Assembly: GCF_030272615.1 (NCBI RefSeq)
Contig: NC_081408.1
Coordinates: 608,104,173 to 608,168,172, forward strand
Origin: Cryptomeria japonica
Lineage: Eukaryota; Streptophyta; Pinopsida; Cupressales; Cupressaceae
DNA length: 64,000 bases
Reading direction: 5' to 3'
This document shows, one piece after another, positions 36,735-47,000 of this stretch. Numbering within the stretch: position 1 is the stretch's first letter; each line of letters opens with the position of its first letter. Both the position numbers and the translations under genes were made by a program. The notes under the pieces are model-generated. The model was given only the letters and a program-made list of their open reading frames with translations, did no database searches and was not told where the DNA came from.

Positions 36735-37560
36735 TAGCCCATCTGCGATCCACACATCACAATCCATATAGGGTCTACAGATGACTGTATTGATGTCATC
36801 TAAAGCCCTATGTTAGTGCTCTAGTTTGCCCAGCTTACATTGGACAACTACACCTATATACCCATATGCATATGCGCAACCAACTAGCCTATCTTTCTCT
36901 GCAAGAAATCTCGACACTAATATATTCTCCTAGGCCCACACTTGTAATAACGCCACCCCAGCTGATAGACTCATGTATCCTAGATATACTACCTGGTGGA
37001 GCTCTGTGTATAGGTGGGCCAACATACAAGACCCCCATGCAAACCTGCGTCCCTGCATCACCATCTCCTCCAAAACCAATCCCCATCCAACAACCAGTCC
37101 CTTCAACCTATGGTCAGGACACAAGAAACCACCGATAAAACCTCCTAGTACTGACGATAGCAGAGCATAACCCAAATCTAAAAACTCCAGCCATGGGATC
37201 ACATAGCCACTAATGTGATCATCCTAGAAAACATGATGGAGAGCCTTTGTGCCACCCTCCTCAGTCTTCTCATAGGGTAGAAAATCCCCAACCATAGGAA
37301 TCCACATAATCCAATAATAGTCCTCTGGTGTAACTGTCATCTCACCAGTAGCCAAATGAAAGGTGTTCGTATCACTGTGCCACCTCTCTGCCAATGTAGT
37401 CAATAATCCCCAATTAATTATATATTTGGGCATGTCTAGTAAGGATGATAACCACATCTCTCAATCACATATCTATCAGCCTGTGATAGGCATGGGATAA
37501 GTGTCCATGGCTTTGGGAATCGTTCTTGAGACTATAGCACACCAAGCTTTGCCTCCAAAT
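36735..37560 (-). pseudogene. PMD gene, N-terminal half (antisense to Tat pol)
   Basis: From 37500 downwards the minus strand reads RYVIERCGYH in one frame, then WGLLTTLAERWHSDTNTFHL and ATGEMTVTPEDYYWIMWIPM. After a stop come WLEFLDLGYALLSSVLGGFI and YLGYMSLSAGVALLQVWA. This is the plant mobile domain pattern (ALVxRWxPETHTFHLPxGEMTxTLxD, then GYLxLLQLWAWER). The reading continues to CRPYMDCDVWIADG at the TSD and resumes at 24054. Upstream of 37500 the start is unclear. Several stops make it a pseudogene. Orientation is opposite to Tat gag-pol. Confidence 0.83.
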
Positions 37561-37784
37561 CAACACATATTCATCATCAGTTCTTGATTCAGTCAAATAT
37601 ATATATAAAAAAACAACTTAAAATGTGAATCATATCAGAAACACATCAGAAACCTATCAACATCAATCAGTGAATCATATCAGTGCATCATATCAGGACT
37701 CATTCAATCAATCAAAAACTATATCAAACCAATGCATCATATTGACAAAATCAATCAAAGTACCATATCAATGCATCATATTAG

Positions 37785-38160
37785 GACCCATAATGAAATC
37801 AAGACCCATATCAAAATCAGGACCCATATCAAAATCAAGACTCATATCAAAATCAGGACCCATATCAAAATCAAGATTCATATCAAAATCAAGACCCATA
37901 TCGAAATCAAGACTCATATCTAAATCAAGACCCATATCAAAATCAAGACTCATATCAAAATCAAGATCCATATTGAAATCAAGACCCATATCGAAATTAG
38001 GACCCATATCGAAATCAAGACCCATATCGAAATGAAGACTCATATTGAAATCAAGACCCATAACAAAATCAGGACCCATATCGAAATCAAGACTCATAAC
38101 GAAATCAAATCCATATCGACAACTTGACCCATATAGAAAATTAGATTCATATCGACAACT
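37785..38160 (+). repeat. 18-bp minisatellite, about 20 units
   Basis: The unit ATCAAAATCAAGACCCAT, with CAGG/CAAG and CCC/CTC variants and later ATCGAAATC forms, is repeated head to tail. Because 18 is a multiple of three, frames stay open on both strands and give spurious repetitive peptides (KSRPIS, DFDMGL). It lies between the PMD gene and the Tat 3' LTR. Confidence 0.93.
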
Positions 38161-38339
38161 TGACTCATATCAAAAAGCGACTCATATCCAAGCAAGGTCC
38201 ATATCAACCACATACTCATATTGCAATCCAACAGCATATGAGAATCAACCATCATAATAAAACAAGACTCACATCAGATCACCCTCCATAACATACAATC
38301 GACGAACCCATATCGACATCTACACAACCTATCCAATTC

Positions 38340-39370
38340 ATCGGACTCACGATGCATTTTTCAAAACACCTTTTTTCCAACTTTTTGCCCTACACACTAA
38401 ATCAAGGCTCCAAACTGCTAAGATGTCAATTATGCACTATTTTTTTCCATGTATGCACTATAAAACACACCTTATATGCTATTTTTCTATCACGCGCTAC
38501 AACACGACTTCAATGCGCTATCATGTTTACTCGGCGCACTGTTTTACTCTGTGCGCTAATTGTCATACCGGTCATGCTAGCTTGTTTACCCGATGCACTA
38601 AAGTTATCCTATGCACTACTTGTCATACCCTTTACACTACTCTATCAACCCTATGTGCTAAAAGTACCCTACGCGCTAACCTAGCCCCTGACCATGCTAA
38701 AATTTGACAGTCAGATGCTAAACCTACCTAGGGTTTGCTATGTGCTAAAATTCATTTTGTATGCACTAAAAGACCTACTCTACACACTTAAACAATAAAT
38801 TTTGACCCAAAAATTGAAAAACATGACAAAAATCAATGAAATTAATAAAAAATGGGAAGGATTTCGATAGTTTACTGGTGGGCCATATGTAGTGGGTCTC
38901 CGGTATCGACTAACGCACTCAAATCAATGCAAAGAGTATGAAATTGACATCATAGTCAGAGCTCTAAATGTCACAATCACAAGAAGACAAGTGTGCAAAT
39001 AATTTTTCAAAATCACTTTTTACCTTTTAATAGGGTAAAATCAAAGGGTTAATAAGTGGGGCATGTATTTACTCCCACTTTTTCACTATTTACCTTACCC
39101 ACATCATCTTTTTTTCAGGAGATGAATCAATAATGTGTATCCAACGCAGTCAATATTCTCATATCGCAATCAATTCAAAAACAATCATAAAATTGGCAAA
39201 TTTTCACGAGACTCTTGATTCATCTCACGGGGGGGCATCATCAATATCATTCATCAAATCTACATATGGGGCATCAAATTGAACATTTTGGCACACAACA
39301 TCATATCAATCAATTTTGACAGTATATACAGTGATTTTCTTTAAATCAATATGTGCACATACGTCACTTC
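38340..39370 (+). other. Tat 3' region with degenerate GCGCTA/GCACTA motif
   Basis: At 38440-38790 the motif TGCGCTA, TGCACTA or TATGCTA recurs about every 18-30 bp with otherwise varied sequence. The rest up to the polypurine tract is AT-rich, with a G-run at 39230. No gene was seen. Position just before the PPT fits Tat 3' untranslated sequence. Confidence 0.6.
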
Positions 39371-39384
39371 AAAGAGGGGCAAAA
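39371..39384 (+). other. Polypurine tract of the Tat element
   Basis: AAAGAGGGGCAAAA directly precedes TGTAGACG, the LTR start. It would prime plus-strand synthesis. It sets the strand as plus, in agreement with Tat gag-pol at 13215-21380. Confidence 0.82.
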
Positions 39385-40785
39385 TGTAGACGTATAAATC
39401 TGACCACTTTCTTAAATAAATATTTAATAATTATTTTAACCCCATCCCTCCTATTTAATTAATTTCTTCATTTTCATCTATTTGATTAAATGAATTACTC
39501 AATTCATTTAATTAAATTCATCTAAACCTTTTCTAGCCTTTAACTAAATAAATCACTTTATTTAATTAATTCCCCTTTCTTCATTTTAGTTAAATTTACA
39601 TTTACTTAAATCCCCCCACTTGTATTTATGCAAGTTGCATCTATTTTAGTCAAAATAAAACATTTTATTTTAATTAAAATTATTTTCCCTCATCCACTTG
39701 CATTTTCCTACATCTCCCACTTGCCTCCTAAACCCCTTCTAGATTCTTCTAATCACTTCCAATTTAGCCTAATCCGATCTTAATCATTCACATTCCTAAG
39801 TAAAAAGAAGTCACCTCTCAAAAACCTCCAAAGTCTTCAATAACCATTAAAGGCTTTATGTCTTCAAATGGTTAACCTCTAAAGTCTTCCAAACCATTAA
39901 AGGCTCTTACATAACCATTTATGGTTAACTCACCTTTGACCTTTGGTTAGAGACTTTCCTCTAACTTACCCATCATTTTGACTCAAGGGTCTCATCAAGA
40001 ACTTATGGCTTTGACCATAGTTATCCATTTAACCCTTGCACAAGAGTTTACCACTTAGTTAAAAGCTTTATCCAATGCATAACCCTAACCTAACCTTAAC
40101 CCTTACCTCCTAAGGTAACCTTCATGTTTTCTCAGGTATTTAATGCCTCTTATATCTCCTCTCAAGCAACCTCTTGTTGACAATTGTCACCATTTCATTG
40201 GTGAAAATTATAAATATGGATTGAGTAACTTTCAATCCTAGCCCTTGTTAAGATTATTCAATCTTAACCCTCAATTTCCCTATTTTTCCTATAAATAGAG
40301 CTCTCATTCTTTATTATGAAAGATCCAAGTTTCATGCATCTACATTATAGTCTAATTTACTAATCATTTTACCCTCTCTTTGTTAAAATATCATCATAAA
40401 CATTTAAAAGCATTTCATTTTCATATCAATAGTATATCCATGCTAGTATATCATGATTAGGATAATTTAGCAATATCTTTATCATATCACTATCTTCATA
40501 CTATCTTAATCATCATAACTTTTAACACATCATATAGATCTTAGAATGCATTCATGCATATATATCACAATATCACTCATTCTTGAAGTTATCATTCCTA
40601 ACTCATTTGCTCAATGATTTGAGAGCAAAACATTGGCTATAGGGATCTTGTGAGATAGAGAACAATGAGACACCCCTTGAGAAGTTAAACTACTTTAAAT
40701 TAGTTTATACTTGCACTAAGAGTCTCATTGGTATGTAGGTTATTTGATCTCGATTTATTTGTTTTGATTGCCACCTTTTCCTACA
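39385..40785 (+). repeat. 3' LTR of the Tat element (about 1.4 kb)
   Basis: It starts TGTAGACG after the PPT and probably ends CCTACA at 40785, giving TGTAG...CTACA inverted ends. A TATA box, TATAAATA, lies at 40290-40297, within CCTATAAATAGAGC; the U3 before it is rich in TTTAATTAA-type sequence. No second copy was seen, so the end position is inferred from the inverted terminal bases only. Confidence 0.72.
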
Positions 40786-41543
40786 TACAATTACTTAAAA
40801 ATTATTTAATTTGTTACAAAATATAATAGAAATAATTTTTAAATTTTAATTGATAATTATTTTATTTTATATATATATATATATATAAAAGTTTGCTTTA
40901 AAAAATTACAATTAGTTAGTTGAACAATCCTTCTATTTTGGTTTTACTTCAATTTTAAAAATAATAATTTTATAGAATAATATTACTTTAAAAATTTAAT
41001 ATGAATAATATAAAAATAATATAAGGTATGCATCATAAATAAATATTGATTTAAAATATTAATTTTTTTTCAAAAATTAACTATAATAACTAAATTTAAT
41101 TTATAATATAATATATATTAAATAAAATCATTTCATCAACCACACAAATATTTCTAAAGAGAAATCTGATAAATTGTACTAATTTAGTATTATCCTAATC
41201 ATAAATCTAATAAAATATAAATCTTTTGAAACATTATTCTATAGGCAATTACCCAAAGTCGATATTCTAAACATCTATAGTCTGTAATTTTTTATTAAAT
41301 AATTAAATATTAACAATTAGCTGTGAAAGGAGAGCAAATAAATGATCTCTCTTTTTGAACTCCTTAAAATACGCAGGAACAATTGTTTAGTTTACAATAA
41401 ATGATTCTTATCTAATTATCACCTGTAAACAGACACCAACCAAAAACAAATCTGTTTTAAGATTGATTTGACAGCTGTTTAAGATTTGTTTCTTTTAGCC
41501 AAAAATATCGATCCTTGTAACATAACTTGATACGTACATGCAG
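40786..41543. other. AT-rich intergenic DNA
   Basis: Strongly AT-rich, with an (AT)n run at 40868-40888. No ORF, RNA gene or transposon end was recognised. If the plus-strand bHLH copy ever had exon 1, it should have been here or beyond the Tat insertion; no similarity to exon 1 was seen. Confidence 0.6.
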
Positions 41544-42540
41544 GAATCTGAAGACGTACGAGCTTGCCGACTTAGAAAGAGAGTTTGATTTCAACAAAGA
41601 CTCTGAGAAGCAATACTTCATCCAAAACACTCAGAGCTACCCAACTTCACAACTTGTCTGAAAATGTTTTTTTTTTTGCTCTTATGACCTTCAGAGGTTG
41701 ATCATGATTTTAAGTCATTTGCTTATCAATTTTATTTAATGGTTTGGAAGATGGAGGTTTTTTTTTAGGGTTTCGCTGAGAACCAGAGGCGAAGGAACAG
41801 AATCAATGAGAAAATAAAAGCTCTTCAACTTCTCATTCCTAAGTGGAAGAAGGTTGGCTTATTTTCATGGCTTTTATTTCTGTAATAGAGTGTTATCATA
41901 GATTCAGAATATTTGAACTAATATGTAAGTCTATTTATTCCCACTATTATTTTTTACAGATAGACAAAGTTTCTGCCATTCTTGAGGAAACGTCAAACAA
42001 CTTCGAGTACAGGTAAGTTGCTTCTGTTGGAATATGTAATTTCTCTTAGCAATGAAATACAATTACTAAATGATAATGATAATAGGGACATAAATATTTT
42101 TATTTAAGATATGTAATGATTTTGTTATCATTTGACTAATGGAGGATGTTGTGCTATAGCACTTGGAGCTATATGCTTGTGTTTATCTGCATTCCATGTT
42201 TAATTTCATTTATTTTTTCTTTATATTGTGTTTGAGTTTGTATTTCAGTCTCCAGCCACCCCCAAAAGCTTCAAGTTTAATAAGTCTCCAACCACCCCCA
42301 ACAGCTTCAAGTTTAATAATTCTTGTTCATGGTTTGAAAACATGCAATAATCTTTCCAACTTCAATCCTGACTTCATGGTTTGAAAACATGCAATAATCT
42401 TTCCAACTTCAATCCTGACTTAAATGTGTTGTAGATGCTATCTTCTCCAAATAAGATGAACCCATCACGTATCTATGTACCAAAGGGAACTCCATGCTTA
42501 CAGATGTCTTGGATGTGCATGGATATCCTGTTGTGGTGTT
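41544..42540 (+). pseudogene. Decayed partial copy of the bHLH gene (exons 2-5)
   Basis: Exon-by-exon similarity to the gene at 45175-43550. Exon 2-like 41544-41665 contains NTSSKTLRATQLHNLSEN, but an upstream shift and stop break the frame. Exon 3-like 41787-41852 encodes RRRNRINEKIKALQLLIPKW and KK with both splice sites. Exon 4-like 41960-42012 encodes IDKVSAILEE, then a deletion shifts the frame. Exon 5-like from 42435 encodes MLSSPNKMNPSRIYVPKGTP. Exon 1 is absent. Intron 4 is expanded by two tandem duplications (36 bp and 47 bp units). It is convergent with the intact gene, so this is an inverted, tail-to-tail duplicate that has lost function. Confidence 0.88.
42248..42419 (+). repeat. 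Two adjacent tandem duplications in the pseudogene intron
   Basis: A 36-bp unit starting GTCTCCAGCCACCCCC at 42248 is repeated at 42284 with few changes. Next to it a 47-bp unit starting TTCATGGTTTGAAAACATGC at 42326 is repeated exactly at 42373. The intact gene's intron has neither. The exact copy implies the 47-bp duplication is young. Confidence 0.9.
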
Positions 42541-43549
42541 TGATAATTGATGCAATTGAAGTGAATATATGAAAATTATAGTGTAAAGAATTTGATAAAC
42601 TTTAAGAAATAATTTAGTGAGAAAATTAGTTATCTAATTTTGAATTTTTAGAGGGAGAGAAAAATAAGTGATATGATTGGTCAATTAGCTTTTTTGTTGA
42701 ATTGATTATTAAATAAAAAAATGTAGTACATTAAACTCAATCCAAATATATACAGTCCTTAGTTTAGAGAAAACAAAATGAGCAAGACGATAAAATGAAG
42801 GTGAATATTACCTTTATTTGCATGGAGCTATGATATCCAATTGATAGACAAGTGGATGGAGAGGCTTGAATCTTTGAATCTTGGACTACAGGCCAGCCTG
42901 TCATGCACCATTGGGATTTGATATTATGAATTTACAAATACCCAATTTCATATTTTATTATAACAATTTTAATGCATTCTTCATCAGATTTAGTAATATG
43001 TAATATGTCGAAAGAATATATTCGATCCATTACGCTTTAATAATAGGTGATATAAATTGAACAAATGTGATTGTTTTAAGTTTACGGGAAATGATAATCA
43101 TGACATATGTTCAGAAATTTAAATGATGTGATGTGTACACACCAGACTCTTGATGACATATCTGTTGATTGTTTCTGATGGCTTTGGGAAATTGCTAATT
43201 AAAAATAATTAAAAACATTAAATTATGTCTAATTTTTTTTTTAAATGTCTCACATATGAAGAGATCTTGACTTCAAGTCTTGATATACTCCTCTTCACAT
43301 GTACATTTATTTTCATTTGAGACCGACTCACCATGTGACACTTCTTTATAAGTAAAACCTGTGATACTTTATTGTTTTCCACGTAAAGCTGATCATGAAA
43401 AAATCATCCTAATTTAGCTGCTTGGAAAAGACTATTGCTACTACAAGCGAAAATACATGATAAAGTTTCTGAAAGCACACAGGCTAGGGCTAGCGAATAT
43501 GAGTTGCTTGAAGAGACTTGGGCGGTGAAGTATTAACGCTCCCTGCATG
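42541..43549. other. Spacer between the convergent bHLH copies
   Basis: AT-rich sequence without a supported gene, RNA or transposon end. It would contain the 3' untranslated region of the minus-strand gene just below 43550; no strong polyadenylation signal could be chosen. Confidence 0.55.
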
Positions 43550-45175
43550 TCATACATCATTGCGCTGTGAAACCTTGGTAAACATTGGCAGACCTACTGT
43601 ATGAAAATACTCTTTGTTTCCTTCATTAGACCATAGTCCTGGTTCTGCTTGAACTCCCTGGTTCACGGTCATGCACACATTACTCCATTGGGATCCCATC
43701 TTCATGCACATCTGGGGCACCTGAAAGCATGGGATTCCCATTGGTACGCAGATATGCGATTTATTTGGAGAAGAAAGCATCTACAACACATTTAAGTCAA
43801 GATGTAAGTTGAAAGTTTACTTAATGCTTGCAAAACTCGAAAAACATGGAGCAACATGAATTCAAAAGTTTCTGAATTTGACTGTATGAATTCTTTAAAA
43901 ATGAACCGTGGAAACTTAATGACTGTAATGGAGCAACTTACTTGTACTTGAAGTTGAAGCTGTTTGACATACTCAATTGCTTCGACAAGAATGGAAGCTT
44001 TGTCTGTCTGTCAAAAATAATTGAAATAAATAGCAACTACAATATTAGTTCAAAGATTCTGCTTCTGTGATTAAACTTCTAAGCTCTATTATGGTAATGA
44101 AAGCCATGGAAATAAGCTAACCTTCTTCGAATTAGGAATCAGAAGTTGAAGATCTTTCATTTTCTCATTGATTCTGTTCCTTCGCCTCTGCAAAACCCTG
44201 AAACTTAGATCTATTTCTTCCAAGCCATTGAATAAACATTCATAACAAAATCTCTTAAAGTCACGATACCTCTATAAAGGTCATAAGACTTGAGAGAAAA
44301 AACCTTTTCGCACAAATTGTGAACGCGGGTAGCTCTCTGTCTTTTGGATGAAGTATTGCTTCTGGGAGAAAGAGGTCTACATGAATCGGCAAACTCGTCT
44401 TCAAAGTCCTATATGCACGACCATGAGGTACATATTAATCCACGTCACAATCCTAGTTTTCATAGCCAAAAGATACGAAAAATAAACAGATGGCTTGTAG
44501 TGATCAATCAATCTGTTATTTACGTGTGATTCAAAGAAGAACCGCATCGCCTATACAAAGTCTGAAATCAAAAGAAGTCAAATATCAAACAGGTGTTTAA
44601 ACTCTTGTATTATTTAGAGGCATCTGTACGTACACGCCGGGGCACACGGGCGCTGCATTGATATTGTCAAGCCTGGTGTGTACACATCGCATCCTTTTTG
44701 CCATTAGTCATTCATTACCAAAAAAAATTCAATATAAAATAGTAGAATACGGCCAAACACAGACATAACTAGATGGTTCGCCATGTTTCTATAAAAGATT
44801 ATCCCTCCCACCACATTAATTACACAGTCCAAGAATGCAAGATTGACTAGAGTAGTGTACCGTATAATGAGAGTCGATTTCAAGGAAGAGCTTCTCTTTT
44901 ATCGATTGGGGATTTCGATTCCCATTGCGACTACTGAATGATTTAGTTGGGCAAAGAGGAGAACGAACAGTTGGGGCAGCAGTACAGGCATTGTCCTCTT
45001 CTTCTCCATGGATGAACTCGAATGGAATGGTGAAGAAAGAGGATGTCAAAGGGGGAACGCTGGTGGTGGTATTCCCTTGCAAGAAATAATCTTGTTCGGT
45101 GGAGTCGCTGTTTAAGAAAGCCATGTTCGCCAAAAAGTCGGCTTCTAGTACTCTTTCTCCTGGAGCGGTAGCCAT
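43550..45175 (-). CDS. bHLH transcription factor, SPATULA/ALCATRAZ-like, five exons
   Basis: The predicted model is exon 1 45175-44861, exon 2 44408-44304, exon 3 44187-44122, exon 4 44007-43942 and exon 5 43780-43550: 260 codons, every junction in phase 0, with GT donors and AG acceptors. The bHLH domain spans about residues 131-182. The basic region reads HNLCEKRRRNRINEKM with H135, E139 and R143, the E-box/G-box contacts. Then come DLQLLIPNSKK and TDKASILVEAIEYVKQLQLQ. The 66-bp exons 3 and 4 and this motif match plant subfamily VII (SPT/ALC/PIF) proteins. No phytochrome-binding APB motif is evident in the N-terminus, so SPT/ALC-like is preferred over PIF. Exon 1 (105 codons) is acidic and serine-rich. 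Probably a nuclear dimeric regulator. It is the only intact host-like gene here. Confidence 0.88.
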
Positions 45176-45251
45176 TGCCTACCCAACAGTAGACATTGCA
45201 TATCAATAGATTGCCCTCAGTTCTCTTGTAATGGCGAAACAAAAGATTCAT

Positions 45252-45400
45252 TCATCCAGGTTTCGCTGCACTCAATGAGTTTGTGGGCTTTGCCGGTCGC
45301 CTCTTTATACGATCTTGGAAAGTATATCCCAAACGATATGATCTTGGATTGTATATCCCATACGATACGATCTTGGAAAAATATCCCACAGATGGTGAAT
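45252..45400 (-). promoter_or_regulatory. bHLH core promoter: TATA box and three 29-bp repeats
   Basis: On the minus strand TATAAAG (plus 45303-45309) lies about 128 bp upstream of the ATG at 45175, a normal TATA-to-start distance for a plant gene. Directly upstream, the plus-strand core GATCTTGGAxxxTATATCCCA starts at 45311, 45340 and 45369, an exact 29-bp period, with ACGATA before the second and third copies. The repeats could be a multiplied binding site; no specific factor is recognised. Confidence 0.65.
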
Positions 45401-45742
45401 GGATAATATGTATTGAAACAAATGTTTTTAGCAGTGTATTTAATAATAAATTGATGTAGATATATTGTAACATATTTAGGTAATTAACTTGTTGATATAT
45501 AAAAATTTCAAAAAAAATTGGATGATTATTTTTTTATAGGTTAATAGCAAAAGGGGTTGTACCCATTAAATTAAAATAAAAAATCAATTACATTAGAATG
45601 TGGTTGTAATCTAGTGAGCCCATCAACGAGCTCCAGAATAACAAAAGAAAAAAGGTAATACGATGTAAATTGCTTGTTTATGTGTTGACATCCTCATACA
45701 CCAATCTTTTCTTTGCTCCATTGATGGTATTGGAACGAAGAT

Positions 45743-47000
45743 TCATGTTGGAAACAACCTCACTTTTTTTATTTTTCCTTTGCGCAATAGTCTAGGTACC
45801 TCCTTGTGCCTCATCCCCCAGCAGCACTTTTGCATCCTCAGAAATAATTTCTTGACTTCCATGGGCAAGGATTGAGAATTTACCTTAACCTCAATGGTCC
45901 CCACAAACAAACGTTTGGAAGCCTTAATTGTGTCCTCCATAGTAGGAGGAGGAAAAAATAAAGATTTTGGTGTGTTTTGTGATTCATTTGGTGCTTCAAC
46001 TAAATTTATTTGTGCAGGTTGTGCTTTGTTTGGTGATTGCTTTCCTTCCCCTTTGGATTTCTTTGAGGCCTTAGCATTAGTATTTCCTTCTAACTTTGGA
46101 TCTTCTATGTCCATTGAATAATGATAAGGAGATATGTCCTTCCACCAAGTAGCCTTACTTTCATTTCTCTATTTACTATAATGGACATATGGCTAGTATT
46201 GAAGCATTTGCAACATCTGAAGGGGACACCCTCATAGTATAGAGACTATTTTAACACCCATTTTTGGTGCAAATGGAGATCTCTGCAAATAGGTATTTGG
46301 TAGTATAGATCTCAACCAAAATGTGTGCAAATGTAGTATGAAAATAATCTGAGAAACTCTCATCAACTCCCAAAAATTACCCAATTATTATCAATGGCTT
46401 CAAAGCAAGATTCAAACCAAAACTATAAAGGTAGATTCACAAGTCTTACCCAAACTAGAATTGTAGAGAACCATTTAGTACCTAGATGAAGGAGGGATGT
46501 CAAGGTTTCAACATTAGCAAGTGTTCATCGTAGTTCCATGGTTGATCACACAAAATAGTGCAATGATCCAAATCATTGTAAAAACAACAACACAAAACCC
46601 TCACTCGCAAACATATATTTGTACATCCCCCACAAGATTAGGGTGCCAGATCTTTGAGATCCAATTGTACAGCTCTATCAAACTCGGCTACAACCCTCTA
46701 AACCTACCTATCAAACCATGCTTAGCAAAGAAAGAAAAATGCTCTGTTACCTCTTGCAAAATATCTTCCCCCAACACAATTTTTGAGAGCTAGTGGTAGG
46801 TTGGATTATCTTCAAAAAATGAGGGAAATTGGAGTCTACAACATTAGCACCACCAAACCATGCTTGATTAGGCCAAGAATTGGTCACACATTGCCTAACA
46901 GGGGGTTGATCAACCATATGACCGATTGTAGAACCAATGTGTGAATTGTGCATATCGTTTTGTCCACAAGAAGGGCAATTTCCTAGAACCACTTTGCAAA
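45743..47000 (-). pseudogene. LINE ORF1 remnant (DUF4283/zinc-knuckle type)
   Basis: Minus-strand pieces in several frames show the pattern of plant LINE ORF1/gag-like proteins. WVRLVNLPL and FWFESCFEAIDNNW lie near 46440-46360, in the DUF4283 region with its WVRLxNLPxEYW signature. YYEGVPFRCCKCFNTSHM follows near 46240-46190, the zinc-knuckle region with the last ligand lost. A lysine-rich tail (46114-45743) has KKSKGEGKQSPNKAQP. Many stops are present. The upstream part to 47000 is less clear. ORF1 binds LINE RNA. No ORF2 follows downstream on this strand. Confidence 0.68.

Larger units (their letters stand above)
13215..40785 (+). mobile_element. Tat-lineage Ty3/gypsy retrotransposon with antisense PMD gene, multiply interrupted
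   Basis: Plus-strand order is leader, gag, protease, RT, RNase H, a second RNase H, integrase, a long 3' noncoding region, an antisense PMD gene, a minisatellite, a polypurine tract (39371-39384) and a 3' LTR (39385-40785). A second RNase H between the normal RNase H and integrase is the hallmark of the plant Tat lineage. The interval includes a TRIM (344 bp) and a 12.68-kb element; without these and their target duplications it is about 14.5 kb. The 5' LTR was not found. That gag-pol and the far-right LTR belong to one element is inferred from strand, PPT position and the PMD continuity across the insertion. Confidence 0.72.

Noticed and set aside
37625-38097. Overlapping repetitive ORFs (KSRPIS and DFDMGL repeats)
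   Set aside because: They arise from an 18-bp minisatellite, whose length is a multiple of three; no start context or domain supports them.
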